Translations under genes and position numbers: made by a program | The notes under the pieces: generated by a model | Database searches by the model: none | Told to the model about the DNA's origin: nothing | What the model saw: the letters and a program-made list of their open reading frames with translations, nothing else | Shown: positions 19,512 through 29,854 of the stretch, one piece after another | Position numbering within the stretch: position 1 is the first letter of the stretch | Layout: each line of letters starts with the position of its first letter | Origin: Spiroplasma citri | GTDB lineage: Bacteria; Bacillota_I; Bacilli_A; Mycoplasmatales; Mycoplasmataceae | NCBI RefSeq assembly: GCF_001886855.1 | Contig: NZ_CP013197.1 | Location: 310,001-374,000, forward strand | DNA length: 64,000 nt | Direction of reading: 5' to 3'

Positions 19512-20009
19512 ATGAAAAAAATATTAAGTTTATTAGGCACAATCACTCTAATTGGAACAAGTACAACAAGTTTAGTTGCTTGTAACACACAATGTAACGA
19601 AGATGAATTAGAACAATTAAAAATAGAAAACAAAATAAATACTACTAATCAAGAAATTAAAGACAATTTAGAATGAATAGCACCACAAGAAAAACCATTT
19701 ATTACTGTTGATAATAAGTGATATTTTGTTGTATGGCGAGGTGATAAAAATGATGATTGAAAAATTATTAAATTTAATAATAATGAAGTTAATATAATAA
19801 TTGATAATTTTAAAAATTATGAGTTAGAAAAATATGATTTACCTTTATTGGGTAATGATTTATATATTAAAAATAAATCAGGAATTAGATGTGAAAGTTG
19901 AAAAGATGATAAGAAAAATAATTATTTTAAAGCAGTTTATCGTTGAAATTTAGACACACAAGAACCTAATTTAATAGTTAATAAAGATGGTGTAATCCAA
20001 GTTAGTTAA
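19512..20009 (+). CDS. Phage-associated lipoprotein
   Basis: A 165-residue lipoprotein. The signal peptide MKKILSLLGTITLIGTSTTS ends in the lipobox SLVAC, with the lipidated Cys at residue 24. A short coiled stretch follows, then a domain opening with NKWYFVVWRGDKNDDW and closing with YFKAVYRWN. The same domain occurs in two more genes of this region. TGA encodes several of its many tryptophans. RBS gaaagg (19496-19501) is 10 bases upstream. Function is unknown; cell-surface display is expected. Confidence 0.75.
19692..19948 (+). repeat. Left arm of a 257-nt inverted repeat
   Basis: Nearly identical, in inverted orientation, to 20624-20880. I saw two base differences. It covers the Trp-rich domain of the lipoprotein gene. 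Confidence 0.8.
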
Positions 20010-20048
20010 ATATAAAAAGTCATTTTAAATAAATGACTTTTTATATTT
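20008..20048. terminator. Bidirectional terminator between convergent genes
   Basis: Perfect 18-bp arms (20008-20025 and 20031-20048) with a 5-nt loop and A- and T-rich flanks, placed so that it can end transcription from both sides. Confidence 0.8.
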
Positions 20049-21174
20049 CTAATGTAATTAATGATAGTTTTTCATTGTTCTTATTAAATAATTCTAAATT
20101 ATTAATATTAATTTGTTCTTTTTCTGTATAAATTGTAATATCATAATTTCCATAACCCCATATAGCAGATAATTCAATTTGATTTAAATTAAATAGTTTT
20201 TGATAATTATAAAAAGTTATTTTAATATTATCTACAACTAATGTTTTAGTCATACTTATTCAATCTGCTTTTGAATAAAGTAATCTATATCATTGTGAAA
20301 AATAATTTAAATAATTTTCTATTTTGTCATTAGAAACAATTAAATTAGTTAAGTATTTTCCATATTCTCCATCTGATAATTTAATTTCTGCTGGAATAAG
20401 TGACGGTATATTATTTGTTTCTAATTCGTTTGTTATAGATAACCAATTAAAATAATTTGCTTCTAATTGATAAATAGGATTTTCTGAAATATCTTGTCTT
20501 TTAACAGTTACTTTAATTTCATTGTCTTTATTGTTATTAATATTGATTTGTTGTTTTAAATTTCAATTTGTAATCTGTCCAGTTTTAGGGTCAATAATTG
20601 GTGTGTTGGGCTCACTGTTATTGTTTCAACGATAAACTGCTTTAAAATAATTATTTTTCGTATCATCTTTTCAACTTTCACATCTAATTCCTGATTTATT
20701 TTTAATATATAAATCATTACCCAATAAAGGTAAATCATATTTTTCTAACTCATAATTTTTAAAATTATCAATTATTATATTAACTTCATTATTATTAAAT
20801 TTAATAATTTTTCAATCATCATTTTTATCACCTCGCCATACAACAAAATATCACTTATTATTAACAGTAATAAATGGTTTATCATCTGCATAAACTTCCA
20901 TTCAATAATTTATCGGTTTAGGCGGAATAGGACCACTACTAGAAAAATTAAAATACATTGAATTTAATTCAACTTTGCAATCTTCAAATACTCAATATCC
21001 AGTTTTTTCTTCTACTGGATTAGAAACTAATTCTAAATAATAAGGAGTAATTAATTTAACATCATCATTACAGCCTTTATTAATGGCATACTTGCTATAT
21101 GTGTAATTTGATAACATATAGATAATTTGTTTAAATCTTTTGACAACCCTATCATTAATAAGGTACTTGTACAT
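20041..21174 (-). CDS. Phage-associated surface-type protein, probably 5'-truncated
   Basis: A 377-residue open frame. From residue 101 or so it repeats the lipoprotein domain (KPFITVNNKWYFVVWRGDKN to YFKAVYRWNNNSEPNTPI) almost unchanged, then continues with a C-terminal part not found in the smaller gene (NWNLKQQININNNKDNEIKV; FSQWYRLLYSKADWISM). It has no signal peptide; it begins MYKYLINDRVVKRFKQIIYM with no ribosome binding site near. The natural start was therefore probably replaced when the region rearranged. The stop lies in the shared terminator. Confidence 0.6.
20624..20880 (-). repeat. Right arm of a 257-nt inverted repeat
   Basis: Inverted near-copy of 19692-19948, in the same reading frame of the minus-strand gene. 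The two arms and the hairpin between them make the whole segment prone to inversion or fold-back. Confidence 0.8.
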
Positions 21175-21440
21175 TGGAACTTATTAATATACTTTCTTTA
21201 ATTGAAAAGAAAGTGTTATTGTTGTTGAATTTAATAAAAATGTTACTAGTGTTGCTAAAAAAACATATAGCAAAAGTATGTATGATGAATTTGTTAAACA
21301 TATTAATAAATATTAAATTCCAAGCTATATCAACTGTATTTAGTATCAACTTATGATAAGGCATTCTCAATTCAGACACTTAATAAAGGTTTAATCCTAA
21401 AATGGTTTAAAATAAAAGTGAAAGAATTGAGGTTTTTATT
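21175..21440. other. Junction sequence with a short coding remnant
   Basis: On the plus strand, codons near 21190-21316 read FNWKESVIVVEFNKNVTSVA, then KTYSKSMYDEFVKHINKY and a stop, which looks like the C-terminal end of a lost protein I do not recognise. The following 120 bases up to the IS3-type start contain no gene. Confidence 0.35.
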
Positions 21441-21560
21441 ATGAAACATTATAGCCTATATAAAAAAGAACAGATTGTAAAGGAATATTTAGAAAATAAA
21501 ATAACTATCAAACTCCAAGTTAGTTTATTTTATATAATGTTAGGGCACCAACTACTTTTC
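21441..21560 (+). pseudogene. IS3-type transposase OrfA fragment
   Basis: An ATG after a gagg ribosome binding site gives MKHYSLYKKEQIVKEYLENK and ITIKLQVS, the typical opening of the helix-turn-helix protein of IS3-family elements, then runs out of similarity and stops. No OrfB or terminal repeat is seen. Confidence 0.5.
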
Positions 21561-21943
21561 TAATAGTTTTTTATATTTATGTTTTTCTGTTATTGTTAAT
21601 TTTCTTTCTATAGTTACCACCAAATTAATAAATCATCTGGTTGTGAAATTTTTGCTAGATAAGTATTACGAAATTATCAAAAAATAAGGACAAAGTATTA
21701 ATGAATCCTTTACATTAGTGCTAAAAAATGTCAGAATTACTGCCAGGGATATTGAGGTATAAAATGCAAATTGGTTTGATGAAAGAATTTGAAATTTTTT
21801 TACAAAAAAAGAAGATTCTTTTTGATATCTTTAATATTCTACAAAATAAAACAATAATTAATATTAATAATGCAATTTACTAGTTAGTAATAATTTACAA
21901 ACTAGTTTTTTTATGCAATTTTAAGAAAAAAGGAGAAAAAATA
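21561..21943. other. Leader region of the permease gene, no gene found
   Basis: No supported coding sequence. Close to its end, ctagtt (21880-21885) can pair with aactag (21899-21904) followed by T7, an attenuator-like hairpin just ahead of the aaggag ribosome binding site of the permease gene. The rest may be insertion-sequence debris. Confidence 0.35.
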
Positions 21944-23152
21944 ATGGAAAAAGAACAAACTATTTTGGTTGAAAATAATATTAAGTTACTATTAGGACCA
22001 CACGATCGCCCAAAAAGTTTTTTTCAATGATCAATTTTAGCATTACAACATGTTTTTGCTATGTTTGGTTCAACGGTGTTAGTGCCATTAATTATTAATC
22101 AAACGGCTGGAGTTGAAGTTATGAACATTGCAATGGCCTTGTTTTGCTCAGGAGTTGGAACATTAATTTATATTGCAATTACTGCTGCAAAAGTACCAAT
22201 GTATTTGGGAAGTTCGTTTGCATATATGGGGGCAATGGGAGTGTGCTATCCTTTCTATGGCAATGCGGTTTTTATTATCGTAATGATGGTTGGTGTTATT
22301 TATATCACTTTTGGAATATTAGTATACTTTATTGGCAATAAATTTTTAGAACGAATTTTACCAGCCGTAATTGTTGGACCACTAATTATTATTATTGGAA
22401 TGTCAGTTGCACTGAGTGCAATTAATAATGCTGGTTTTAATCCAGATGCTTGAAAACAACCTTATTCACACTGAATTGGGACTGGAATTGCTGTTTTTAC
22501 ATTTTTAATAACAGCAATTATTGCTTTAAAATGTAAAGGATTTGCTAAGGTAGTTCCAGTCATTATTGGTGTTGTTGCAGGATATTTATTATGTGTAATT
22601 CTTCATTTTACAATTGGAACAGAATATCAAATTTTAGATACATCAAAAATTACCGACCCAAGTCAATGATAATGATATCCATCATTTAAAAAAATTTGAG
22701 ATTTAAAAGCAAGTAATATTGGACCAGCTATTTTAGCAATTAGTCCCGTGGCAATTATTGCTATTGCTGAACATATTGGTGATCATATTAGTATGTGCCA
22801 AATGACAGGGAAAAATTTTGTTAAAGATCCTGGAATGCATCGAACATTAATTGCTGATGGAGTTTCCATTATTTTTGATGGTTTAGTTGGCGGACCAGCA
22901 AATACAACATATGGAGAAAATGCTTCAGTCGTTGGAATGACACGAATTGCTTCAGTATGAGTAACAGGATTGGCTGCCTTATTTGCAATCGGATTATCAT
23001 TTATTGCTCCAGTTAATCAATTAGTACAAATGTTGTCAGCACCAGTAATGGGTGGTATTAGTATGATTATGTTTGGTTTAATTAACACTCGAATTCCGTT
23101 TGTAGCAATTAAACCAAACATAATCATACTAACTTTTTCATCATCTTTTTAA
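21944..23152 (+). pseudogene. uraA: Uracil/xanthine permease (UraA type), disrupted
   Basis: A nucleobase transporter of the NCS2/UraA family: WSILALQHVFAMFGSTVLVP at the start, the motif GPANTTYGENASVVGMTR late, and many hydrophobic helices. Two defects are seen. A TAA at 22670-22672 interrupts SQW-W-YPSFKK, a position where CAA would restore the reading frame. At 23083 the sequence leaves the permease family, turns back through a 26-bp inverted repeat and enters phage DNA, so the last helices are missing. The RBS and 5' end are intact. Without another copy the cell would lack this transporter. Confidence 0.8.
23058..23132. repeat. 26-bp perfect inverted repeat at the permease-phage junction
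   Basis: Arms 23058-23083 and 23107-23132 are exact inverted copies around a 23-nt spacer. The left arm is permease coding sequence. The right arm is its copy fused to phage DNA and supplies the last codons of a minus-strand phage gene. Confidence 0.85.
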
Positions 23153-23336
23153 TTATTTTGTTGATATTGTCTTCTTTATTTTCATCTAACAAAATACATT
23201 CATTATTAATTTTTTCTTTTAATTTTAGCATTAGTTTATTAATTTCAGTGAATAAAATTGGCAATCCAAATGTTAAACCGTGAACTATTCAATATGCTAA
23301 TCGTAGAAAAAATAACTTAGTCTTTTTCTTTTTCAT
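23109..23336 (-). CDS. Small phage membrane protein
   Basis: A 75-residue protein starting MKKKKTKLFFLRLAYWIVHG with one hydrophobic segment (about residues 8-30) and a Lys/Glu-rich tail. RBS aaggatgg lies close upstream. Its start overlaps the end of the next gene upstream by 20 bases. Its C-terminal codons come from the inverted copy of permease sequence, so the tail is probably not native. A holin-like or accessory role is possible but unsupported. Confidence 0.5.
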
Positions 23337-23598
23337 TTTTATTACCATCCTTGTTTTTTTGTCTGATATTTATTTTGTTGTTATTAGCTAATTTATTATT
23401 TATAATTGTAATAACATCTAATTTCGTATTAATATTATTAATTTCAATTTTAATATCGTTTATTTTTTCTTTTAATTCTTTATTTTTATCTCTAATTTTT
23501 TGTTGTTTTTTACTCAAAATAGTTGCTGTTATGCCGGTTGTTCCACCAGTAAAAAGTGATATAACCAAAACAATAATTTCTAAAATAGTTTCACTCAT
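23317..23598 (-). CDS. Small phage protein with membrane segment and coiled coil
   Basis: A 93-residue protein. An N-terminal hydrophobic stretch (IIVLVISLFTGGTTGITATI, about residues 8-28) is followed by a charged heptad-like helix (DKNKELKEKINDIKIEINNI) and a Lys/Asn-rich tail. RBS aaggag stands ahead of the ATG. The layout recalls small phage lysis or spanin-like proteins, but no family is recognised. Confidence 0.6.
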   Translation of the reverse strand: MSETILEIIVLVISLFTGGTTGITATILSKKQQKIRDKNKELKEKINDIKIEINNINTKLDVITIINNKLANNNKINIRQKNKDGNKNEKEKD

Positions 23599-23613
23599 TT
23601 TTTATTCTCCTTA

Positions 23614-24198
23614 TTATCAAATTAATCAATATCCAAATGCTCGCAAACCAATAGCAGCCGTTGTCACAATACCACGCTGTGCTTTTTCTCATGTTTTAAA
23701 ATCTTTTCATACCCAAAATTTAATCATACCCCCTTCATCATCATATGCTAATATGGGTGATCACTCTTCCCCACCATTTCAACGATAAACTGCTTTAAAA
23801 TATTTATTATTAATATTTGATATTCATTTCTTTAAAATATTATATCCAACTTGTAAGTGTCTGCCATAATCCATATTATAAAGTATACTAAGTTCACCAT
23901 TTTTTATTTTTTTAATAACTTTAAGCTTATTATCTATAAAATCATTTTTAAATTTAGCAATTTCTCAAACATCATTTTCATTGCCACGACAAACAACATA
24001 ATATCATTTATTATTAACTTGATTAAAAGGTTGTTCGTCTGGTGTCATTTCTTTTAATCTGCTTTTGACATATTTGGCACTGCTTTCTATTTCGTAGGGC
24101 ATTTCTCTAATTCTTTTGTCTAGGTGTGCTATTTTTTGATCCATTTTTTCCATTTCTTTGGTTCATTTTTTATTGAATTCTTCTTTTTTCTCGGGCAT
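23614..24198 (-). CDS. Phage protein with the Trp-rich lipoprotein-type domain
   Basis: A 194-residue protein: an N-terminal coiled coil (MPEKKEEFNKKWTKEMEKMD), then NKWYYVVCRGNENDVW to NKYFKAVYRWNGGEEW, the same domain as in the two lipoprotein-type genes at 19512 and 20041, and a hydrophobic C-terminus (AAIGLRAFGYWLIW). Its ATG lies inside the end of the upstream gene. It has no signal peptide, so here the domain may belong to a virion or cytoplasmic protein. Confidence 0.65.
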
Positions 24199-24880
24199 AT
24201 TCTCAAAAATTAATAAAATTGTTGGGGTCTTTGATTGATTGATAACGAATGGGAACTCGTGCGGTATATTCTCAATTAAAGGATTTTATTTTTTCGCCTT
24301 TTAGGGGTAAATTAAAACTAAGAATAGGGAATTCACAAATTCCGTCTTTATGTTTTGTGTTTAAGTTATCTTGGATTAATCTTCCTTTGTCTGTTCATAC
24401 AAAATATTCGCTAGCACATTTATTTTGATAAATTGCTCGGTATTTAAAATCATTTACTTGATTAATGTTATAGATTATGGCTGTTGCTATTGTTTTTGAA
24501 TTATCGTTTCAAGTCATGGCACTTTTAATATTTTTTCATGGTTTGTTTTCTTCTTCTTTGGTTTTTTCAAAATAGAATTTATTGTCAATTCCGCTTGGTT
24601 CAACTTCGTCAATTTTAGTGTTAATGTGGCATTGTTCTAATAAATCTGTTAATTTTTCAATTTTTTCGCTTTTGTTTTCTCCTAAACTTTCAATAAATTT
24701 TTTATTAATATATTTGTAGTTTTCATCTGGGTTGTCTATATCAGGGATTGGATATACTAATGGTGCTTTTGACATATCTATTTTAATTGTTAAAAATATT
24801 GTTGTTGTTTCTGCTTGGTTTTTTGTATAGGGAATTAAGTCGTTGATATCATTTGTGGTGTTGTTTTCTACTTTAATCAT
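24170..24880 (-). CDS. Phage protein, 3' part of a probably split gene
   Basis: A 236-residue frame, MIKVENNTTNDINDLIPYTK at the start, with a region of beta-rich character and FKYRAIYQNKCASEYFVW and YTARVPIRYQSIKDPNNF later. TGA codons encode Trp. There is no good RBS at its ATG, and in the same frame sequence upstream of the ATG reads KKGNKEIPFFYLIICGK, which looks like natural protein. It is therefore likely the continuation of the gene at 24873-25229, split by an A8 run. Confidence 0.55.
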
Positions 24881-25229
24881 TTTTCCGCAAATGATTAAAT
24901 AAAAAAATGGTATTTCTTTGTTTCCTTTTTTTTGTTTTTATTTTTTCTTGAATTTCGTTGTCTTCATATTTGAATTCTGCTTCTAAGTTTTCTTGTTGGC
25001 CAAATCCGTAAAATAAAAAACCAGTTGAATTGTTATCACATAGTTTTAATATTTCTTCGTTATAATTATCGCTATTACCTAATAAGTTTATAGCGTTTTT
25101 ATTGCTTAATTCTTTATTAGCATAGTAGGGAATTGTTTGGTTTCTTAATAAAAAATCATAGTATATTGCTTGGTCGCGGTCTGTTAAATAATCTTCTGTA
25201 TTGTCAAATGTTATAAATATAAATGCCAT
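24873..25229 (-). CDS. Phage protein, 5' part of a probably split gene
   Basis: A 118-residue frame starting MAFIFITFDNTEDYLTDRDQ behind a good agaggt ribosome binding site. The last 15 residues (RKQRNTIFLFNHLRKND) look like out-of-frame sequence. Removing one base from the T8 run (plus strand 24926-24933) fuses it to the next frame, giving a protein of about 350 residues. Function unknown. Confidence 0.55.
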   Translation of the reverse strand: MAFIFITFDNTEDYLTDRDQAIYYDFLLRNQTIPYYANKELSNKNAINLLGNSDNYNEEILKLCDNNSTGFLFYGFGQQENLEAEFKYEDNEIQEKIKTKKRKQRNTIFLFNHLRKND

Positions 25230-25281
25230 TTTTTACCTCTCTTTTATAAATATTTTTTTCTAATTTGTTAGATGTTTTATC

Positions 25282-25377
25282 TTATTCACTATGTAATGCG
25301 TTATTAGTAATCATTATTTTATTCATTGTTTCTTCAATGTTGTTAAAATTATTGTTTAGATTGTTTTGATGTTTTTA
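25282..25377 (-). pseudogene. C-terminal scrap of a phage gene
   Basis: About 32 codons ending NNFNNIEETMNKIMITNNAL, upstream of the gene at 24873-25229 on the same strand and cut off by a stop on its 5' side. It marks the edge of the second phage block. The rest of the gap up to smc holds no gene. Confidence 0.4.
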
Positions 25378-25469
25378 TTAATTTTAGTTGCAAATAATAA
25401 ACTTTTATAGAATAATTATTAAAGAATAATTTGGTTTTTTAATTTTGAAATTTAAGGAAGTGATGAGTA

Positions 25470-28436
25470 GTGTTATTTTTAAAAAAATTAGAGGCATTTG
25501 GTTTTAAATCATTTGCTGATCCATTAACAGTTAATTTTGATCATGAAATGATAGGAATTGTCGGACCAAATGGGAGCGGAAAATCCAATATTAATGATGC
25601 AATTCGTTGATGTTTAGGAGAACAATCAATTAAATCACTTCGTGGAAATAATAGTGAAGATGTCATTTTTAATGGTTCAGAAACAAAACAAGCATTAAAT
25701 ATGGCCGAGGTTAAACTAATTTTTGATAATACAAACCGGATTTTTGCAATGGACTATGACGAAATTGAAATTATTCGTCGTGTTTTTCGAGGAACTGGTG
25801 AAAATGAATATTTTATTAATAAACAACGAGTTCGTTTAAAAGACATTCAGGATTTTGCGATTGATAGTGGCTTAACAAAATCATCATTAGCAATTATTTC
25901 GCAAGGAAACATTAATGCTTTTGCAGAAGCAAAACCATTAGAACGACGTGCTTTATTTGAAGAAGCTGCTGGAGTTGCAAAGTATAAACGCCGCAAATTG
26001 GAAGCTTTAAAAAAACTAGACCGTTCAAATGAAAATTTAGCGCGTTTAAAAGATATTTTGAATGAAATTGAACGAAAATTACCAAGTTTAAAACGTCAAA
26101 GTGAAAAAGCAATCAAATATACAACATTGAAAGACAAATTAAATCAAATTGAATTAGCGGTTTTAGTAAAAGATATTACTTTTTTTAATGACAAATTATT
26201 AGAATTACGTTTGCAGCAGAAAGAAATTATTAGTACGAAACAAGATGCTGATCGAAAATTAAAAAACAATGAAATTGAATATAATGAATTAACCAAAGAA
26301 AATTTTAATTTGGATAGCAAAATTAATGTCTTAACTAAAGAATTTCAAAGTTTAGTTTCAGAAATTAGTGATTTGAAAGTACATAAAATTGAATTAGATA
26401 ACAAAGAAGCAGCCTTAAAAATGTCTAATAATGATATTACTATTACTAATATGGTTAATGATTATAATGAGTTAACTGTTAATTTACAAAATGAACGGGA
26501 AAAATTGACAACATTAGAAACACAGCAACAAGAATATCGTGCGCAACGTGAAGCTTTTAATACAAAGCAAGCTGTGTTAAATGAAAAATTAGGAGCAATT
26601 AATAAAACCATTATTCGCTTAGAAAGTGAATTAGAACGTTCTCAACATAATCTTGAAAATCAAGATAATTTACATGAAGGGGTTAAAAATATTATTAACA
26701 ATAAGACCGTTCTGCCTGGAATTATGGGATTAGTTCAAGATATTATTAATGTTGATGAAAAATATGAGCAAGCGATTGTAACTGCTTTAAGTGGGCGTTT
26801 ACAAGATATTTTAGTTAAAAATGTTGATAGTGCAAAACGAGCAATTTCATATTTAAAACAAAACCGTGCTGGACGAGCAACATTTATTCCGTTAGATGTA
26901 ATTTCGCCCCGTTATCTTAACAGTGATGAAGCATTTGTGATTAAATCAGTGCAAGGATATTTAGGATTAGGAAATAGTTTAGTTAAAGTAAAAAAAGAGT
27001 TTCGAATTGCAGTTGATTACTTGTTAAGCCGGTATTTAATTTGTACTGATTTTGATAGTGCGCAGGAAATTGGAAAATTAACAAAGTATCGCTATAACAT
27101 TGTTACCTTAGATGGAGAAATAGTTCGCCCGCAGGGAGCTGTTACAGGGGGTTCACGTCGAACACGAATGACAATTGTTAATCCAGAAAAGGAATTAAGA
27201 GTTCTTAATGAAAAATTAGCAATGCGAACTGAAGAACATCATCATGTATTAAAACAATTAAATATACTTCGACGCCAATTAGATGAAATTAATGAAGTTA
27301 TTGCTGAAAATCAAGCTTCAATTGGAGCAGGAAAACGACAAATTGAAATTATTATGTATGACCAAACGAAATTGCAAAATGAATATCAGTTACTAACAGC
27401 AAAAAATATTGATGAAACAAAAATAGTTGAAAATAAAGCAGTACTTAATATTGTGGATCAAATTAAACAAAAAGAACTTTTAAAAACAAAAATTGAACAA
27501 CAATTAAATGTTGCACGCAGTTTGAAAGATAAACAGTCATTAGCAATTAATGAACTTAATAATCAAATTGCTGAAAAACGATATTATATTTCAGCTTTAC
27601 AAGAACAAATTAGCAAAATGAATACTGATGTATCAATTATTAATGTTAAGATTCAACAAAATCTAACAAGACTAACAGAAGAATATCAAATGACATATGA
27701 TCATGCTAAAACGTTGGAATTAAAGGTAATTGATAATGAAGATTTAATTCGTGATGAAATTAAGCAATTACGAAGTGATTTAGCTCAAATTGGAAATGTT
27801 AATTTAGAAGCAATTGAAGAATATAAAGAAGAAGATGCTCGTTTTCAATTTATGAATAATGAATATAACGATGCAAATGATTCAATTAAAAATTTATTAA
27901 AGTCAATTGATGAGATGGATAGTATTATGAAAGAAAAATTTGATAAAACAATTAAGGAGGTTAATGAGAATTTACCATCCACCTTTGAAGTATTATTTGG
28001 TGGTGGTTCAGCACGAATCATTTATACTGAGCCAGAAAATTTATTAGAAACAGGGGTTGATATTAAAGTATCGCCACCAGGGAAAAATATTACTAACTTA
28101 AATTTATTATCTGGAGGAGAAAAATCATTGGTTGCTCTATCAGTTCTTTTTGCGATTTTAAAAGTACGACCAATTCCATTAGTAATTTTAGATGAAGCAG
28201 AAGCACCATTAGATCCAGCTAATGTTGAACGATTTGCTAAGTATATTCGTAGTTTTGTTGAAACCACTCAATTTATTGTTGTTACCCATCGAGTTGGGAC
28301 AATGGAACATTGTGATGTATTATATGGGGCAACAATGCAACAAAAAGGTGTCACAAAAATTGTTGGAATTAAATTACAACAAGCGGCAGAAATGATTAAA
28401 GAATTTGAAAATAAACTTGAAAATAAAAAAGCATAA
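25470..28436 (+). CDS. smc: Chromosome partition protein SMC
   Basis: A 988-residue SMC ATPase for chromosome condensation and segregation. The head has Walker A GIVGPNGSGKSNIND (about residues 30-44) and, at the C-terminus, the ABC signature LLSGGEKSLVALSVL and Walker B PLVILDEAEAPLDP. Two long coiled-coil arms flank the hinge (about 410-570; GIMGLVQDIINVDEKYEQA, RATFIPLD). The GTG start is chosen because it gives the canonical opening LFLKKLEAFGFKSFAD, with aaggaag upstream. The phage block ends just before it without damage. Confidence 0.95.
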
Positions 28437-28529
28437 ATTATTTATGATTTTTTATTTTTTTGATACAATTAATACAAATAATTTTTAAAGGATAAAACCA
28501 TTTACTAAAAAGGGGAGGAAACTTAACGA

Positions 28530-29852
28530 ATGAAGCCAAACGAATCTACTAAGGCTACTGAGGAAAAGAAAGAAAAAAAGCATTTTCTTAAGACTTTAGT
28601 CGGAGAGATTAGCCATCATAAAATGCTTACTTTAGTTGGTTCTGCTTTGGTATTAGTAATATCAATTATTATTTGAACAATTGCATCGGCGAGTAATGTA
28701 ATTGTTGCTGGAGGAAGTACATCAGTTGCCCAAGTAATGGCAAATATTACGGAACAATATAAACGTGATAACAAAGAAGATATTTTATATAATTCATTAG
28801 GAAGTGCTGCTGCCCTAGTTGGCGTAAAAAATGGTAGTTATGCTTTTGGTTTTTTATCAAAAGATGTTAATTCAACCCCTAAAGCAGGAGATAACCGTGT
28901 GAATGCTCAACAACTATGAGCAGAGTATCATACTGGTCGTTTTGTTTTTGCCCGTGATTATATTATCTTGGTATATCATTTACCAAATGGTTGTCAAATT
29001 AATCCACAACAAGATTCCTTACAATTCAAAAGTTTTTTTGGTGGAGAAGGAACTGAATTAATTCGCAAAATTTATACCGATCCAACTTTTACTTGACAAC
29101 AAGCCTTTGGGTCGCAATTAGTTTGCAGTAGTGGCAGCAATAAATTTTATACTTTAACACGTGAGTCTGGAAGTGGGACAAGAGATTTTTTTGAATCAGC
29201 AGTAATTAAAAGCAAAAAATATGAAACAAATCAAGTAGCTTCATCAAATGGTTCAATGTATCAAGCAATTTCAACTACTCCTGGTTCAATTGGTTATATT
29301 TCTTTTTCATATATTAAAAGAATTATTAGCAATGAAGATTTAGGGGCAAAAGCAATTGCTAGTGTTATTAGCAAAGGAAGTGCTAAACCAGAGTTACCAT
29401 ATAAAGTTGTTAATAATAATTATGAATTTAATCCGGCTTATTCTTTAACAAGACCCTTTACTGGAATTATTAATTATGAAGGAAAGCAATTCAATTGTGC
29501 CTTATCATTTATTGCGTGAATGCTAGATCCATTACCATATTCAAAAACAAAACCAAAACTACGAAATGGGGAAGTTAATCCTTATTATGACCCATATTTT
29601 ATTTTAAGTCCATATGATGCTGCATATTGATATATTGAAGAAGGTGAAGAACCATTATCATTTGATGATTTTTTCTTCCGAAAGTATAATAATAATACAA
29701 CATTTGCAAAAAGCGGGAAAACAACTGAAGATGAAAAAACACCTTGAAATTTTAAATCAGATTATAAGAGCACTTGAGATATTATTGTGGAAAAATTTCC
29801 CACAAAATATCAAGCATATTTTGAATATGAATATAATGGAATGGAGAATTAA
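28530..29852 (+). CDS. pstS: Phosphate ABC transporter substrate-binding protein
   Basis: A 440-residue PstS. The phosphate-binding loop regions VIVAGGSTSVAQVM and TRESGSGTRDFFESAV are clear. Unlike typical Gram-positive PstS there is no lipobox; the protein is held by an N-terminal membrane helix (about residues 36-56, LTLVGSALVLVISIIIW) after a highly charged cytoplasmic tail. RBS ggggagg lies 13 bases before the ATG. It opens the pstS-pstCA-pstB-phoU operon; the next ATG starts two bases after its stop. Confidence 0.9.
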
Positions 29853-29854
29853 CT

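Noticed and set aside
21155-21379. A 74-codon minus-strand frame across the junction upstream of the IS3-type fragment
   Set aside because: No ribosome binding site or family, and it overlaps two other remnants. Probably chance.
23351-23788. A 145-codon plus-strand frame in the second phage block
   Set aside because: It is the mirror of the minus-strand phage genes, which have ribosome binding sites, coiled coils and a shared domain.
15739-25400. A complete prophage
   Set aside because: Only a terminase, lipoprotein-type genes and a few small genes are present; capsid, portal, tail and replication genes are absent, and IS remnants and a host gene interrupt it. SpV1-type plectrovirus genes were not recognised.
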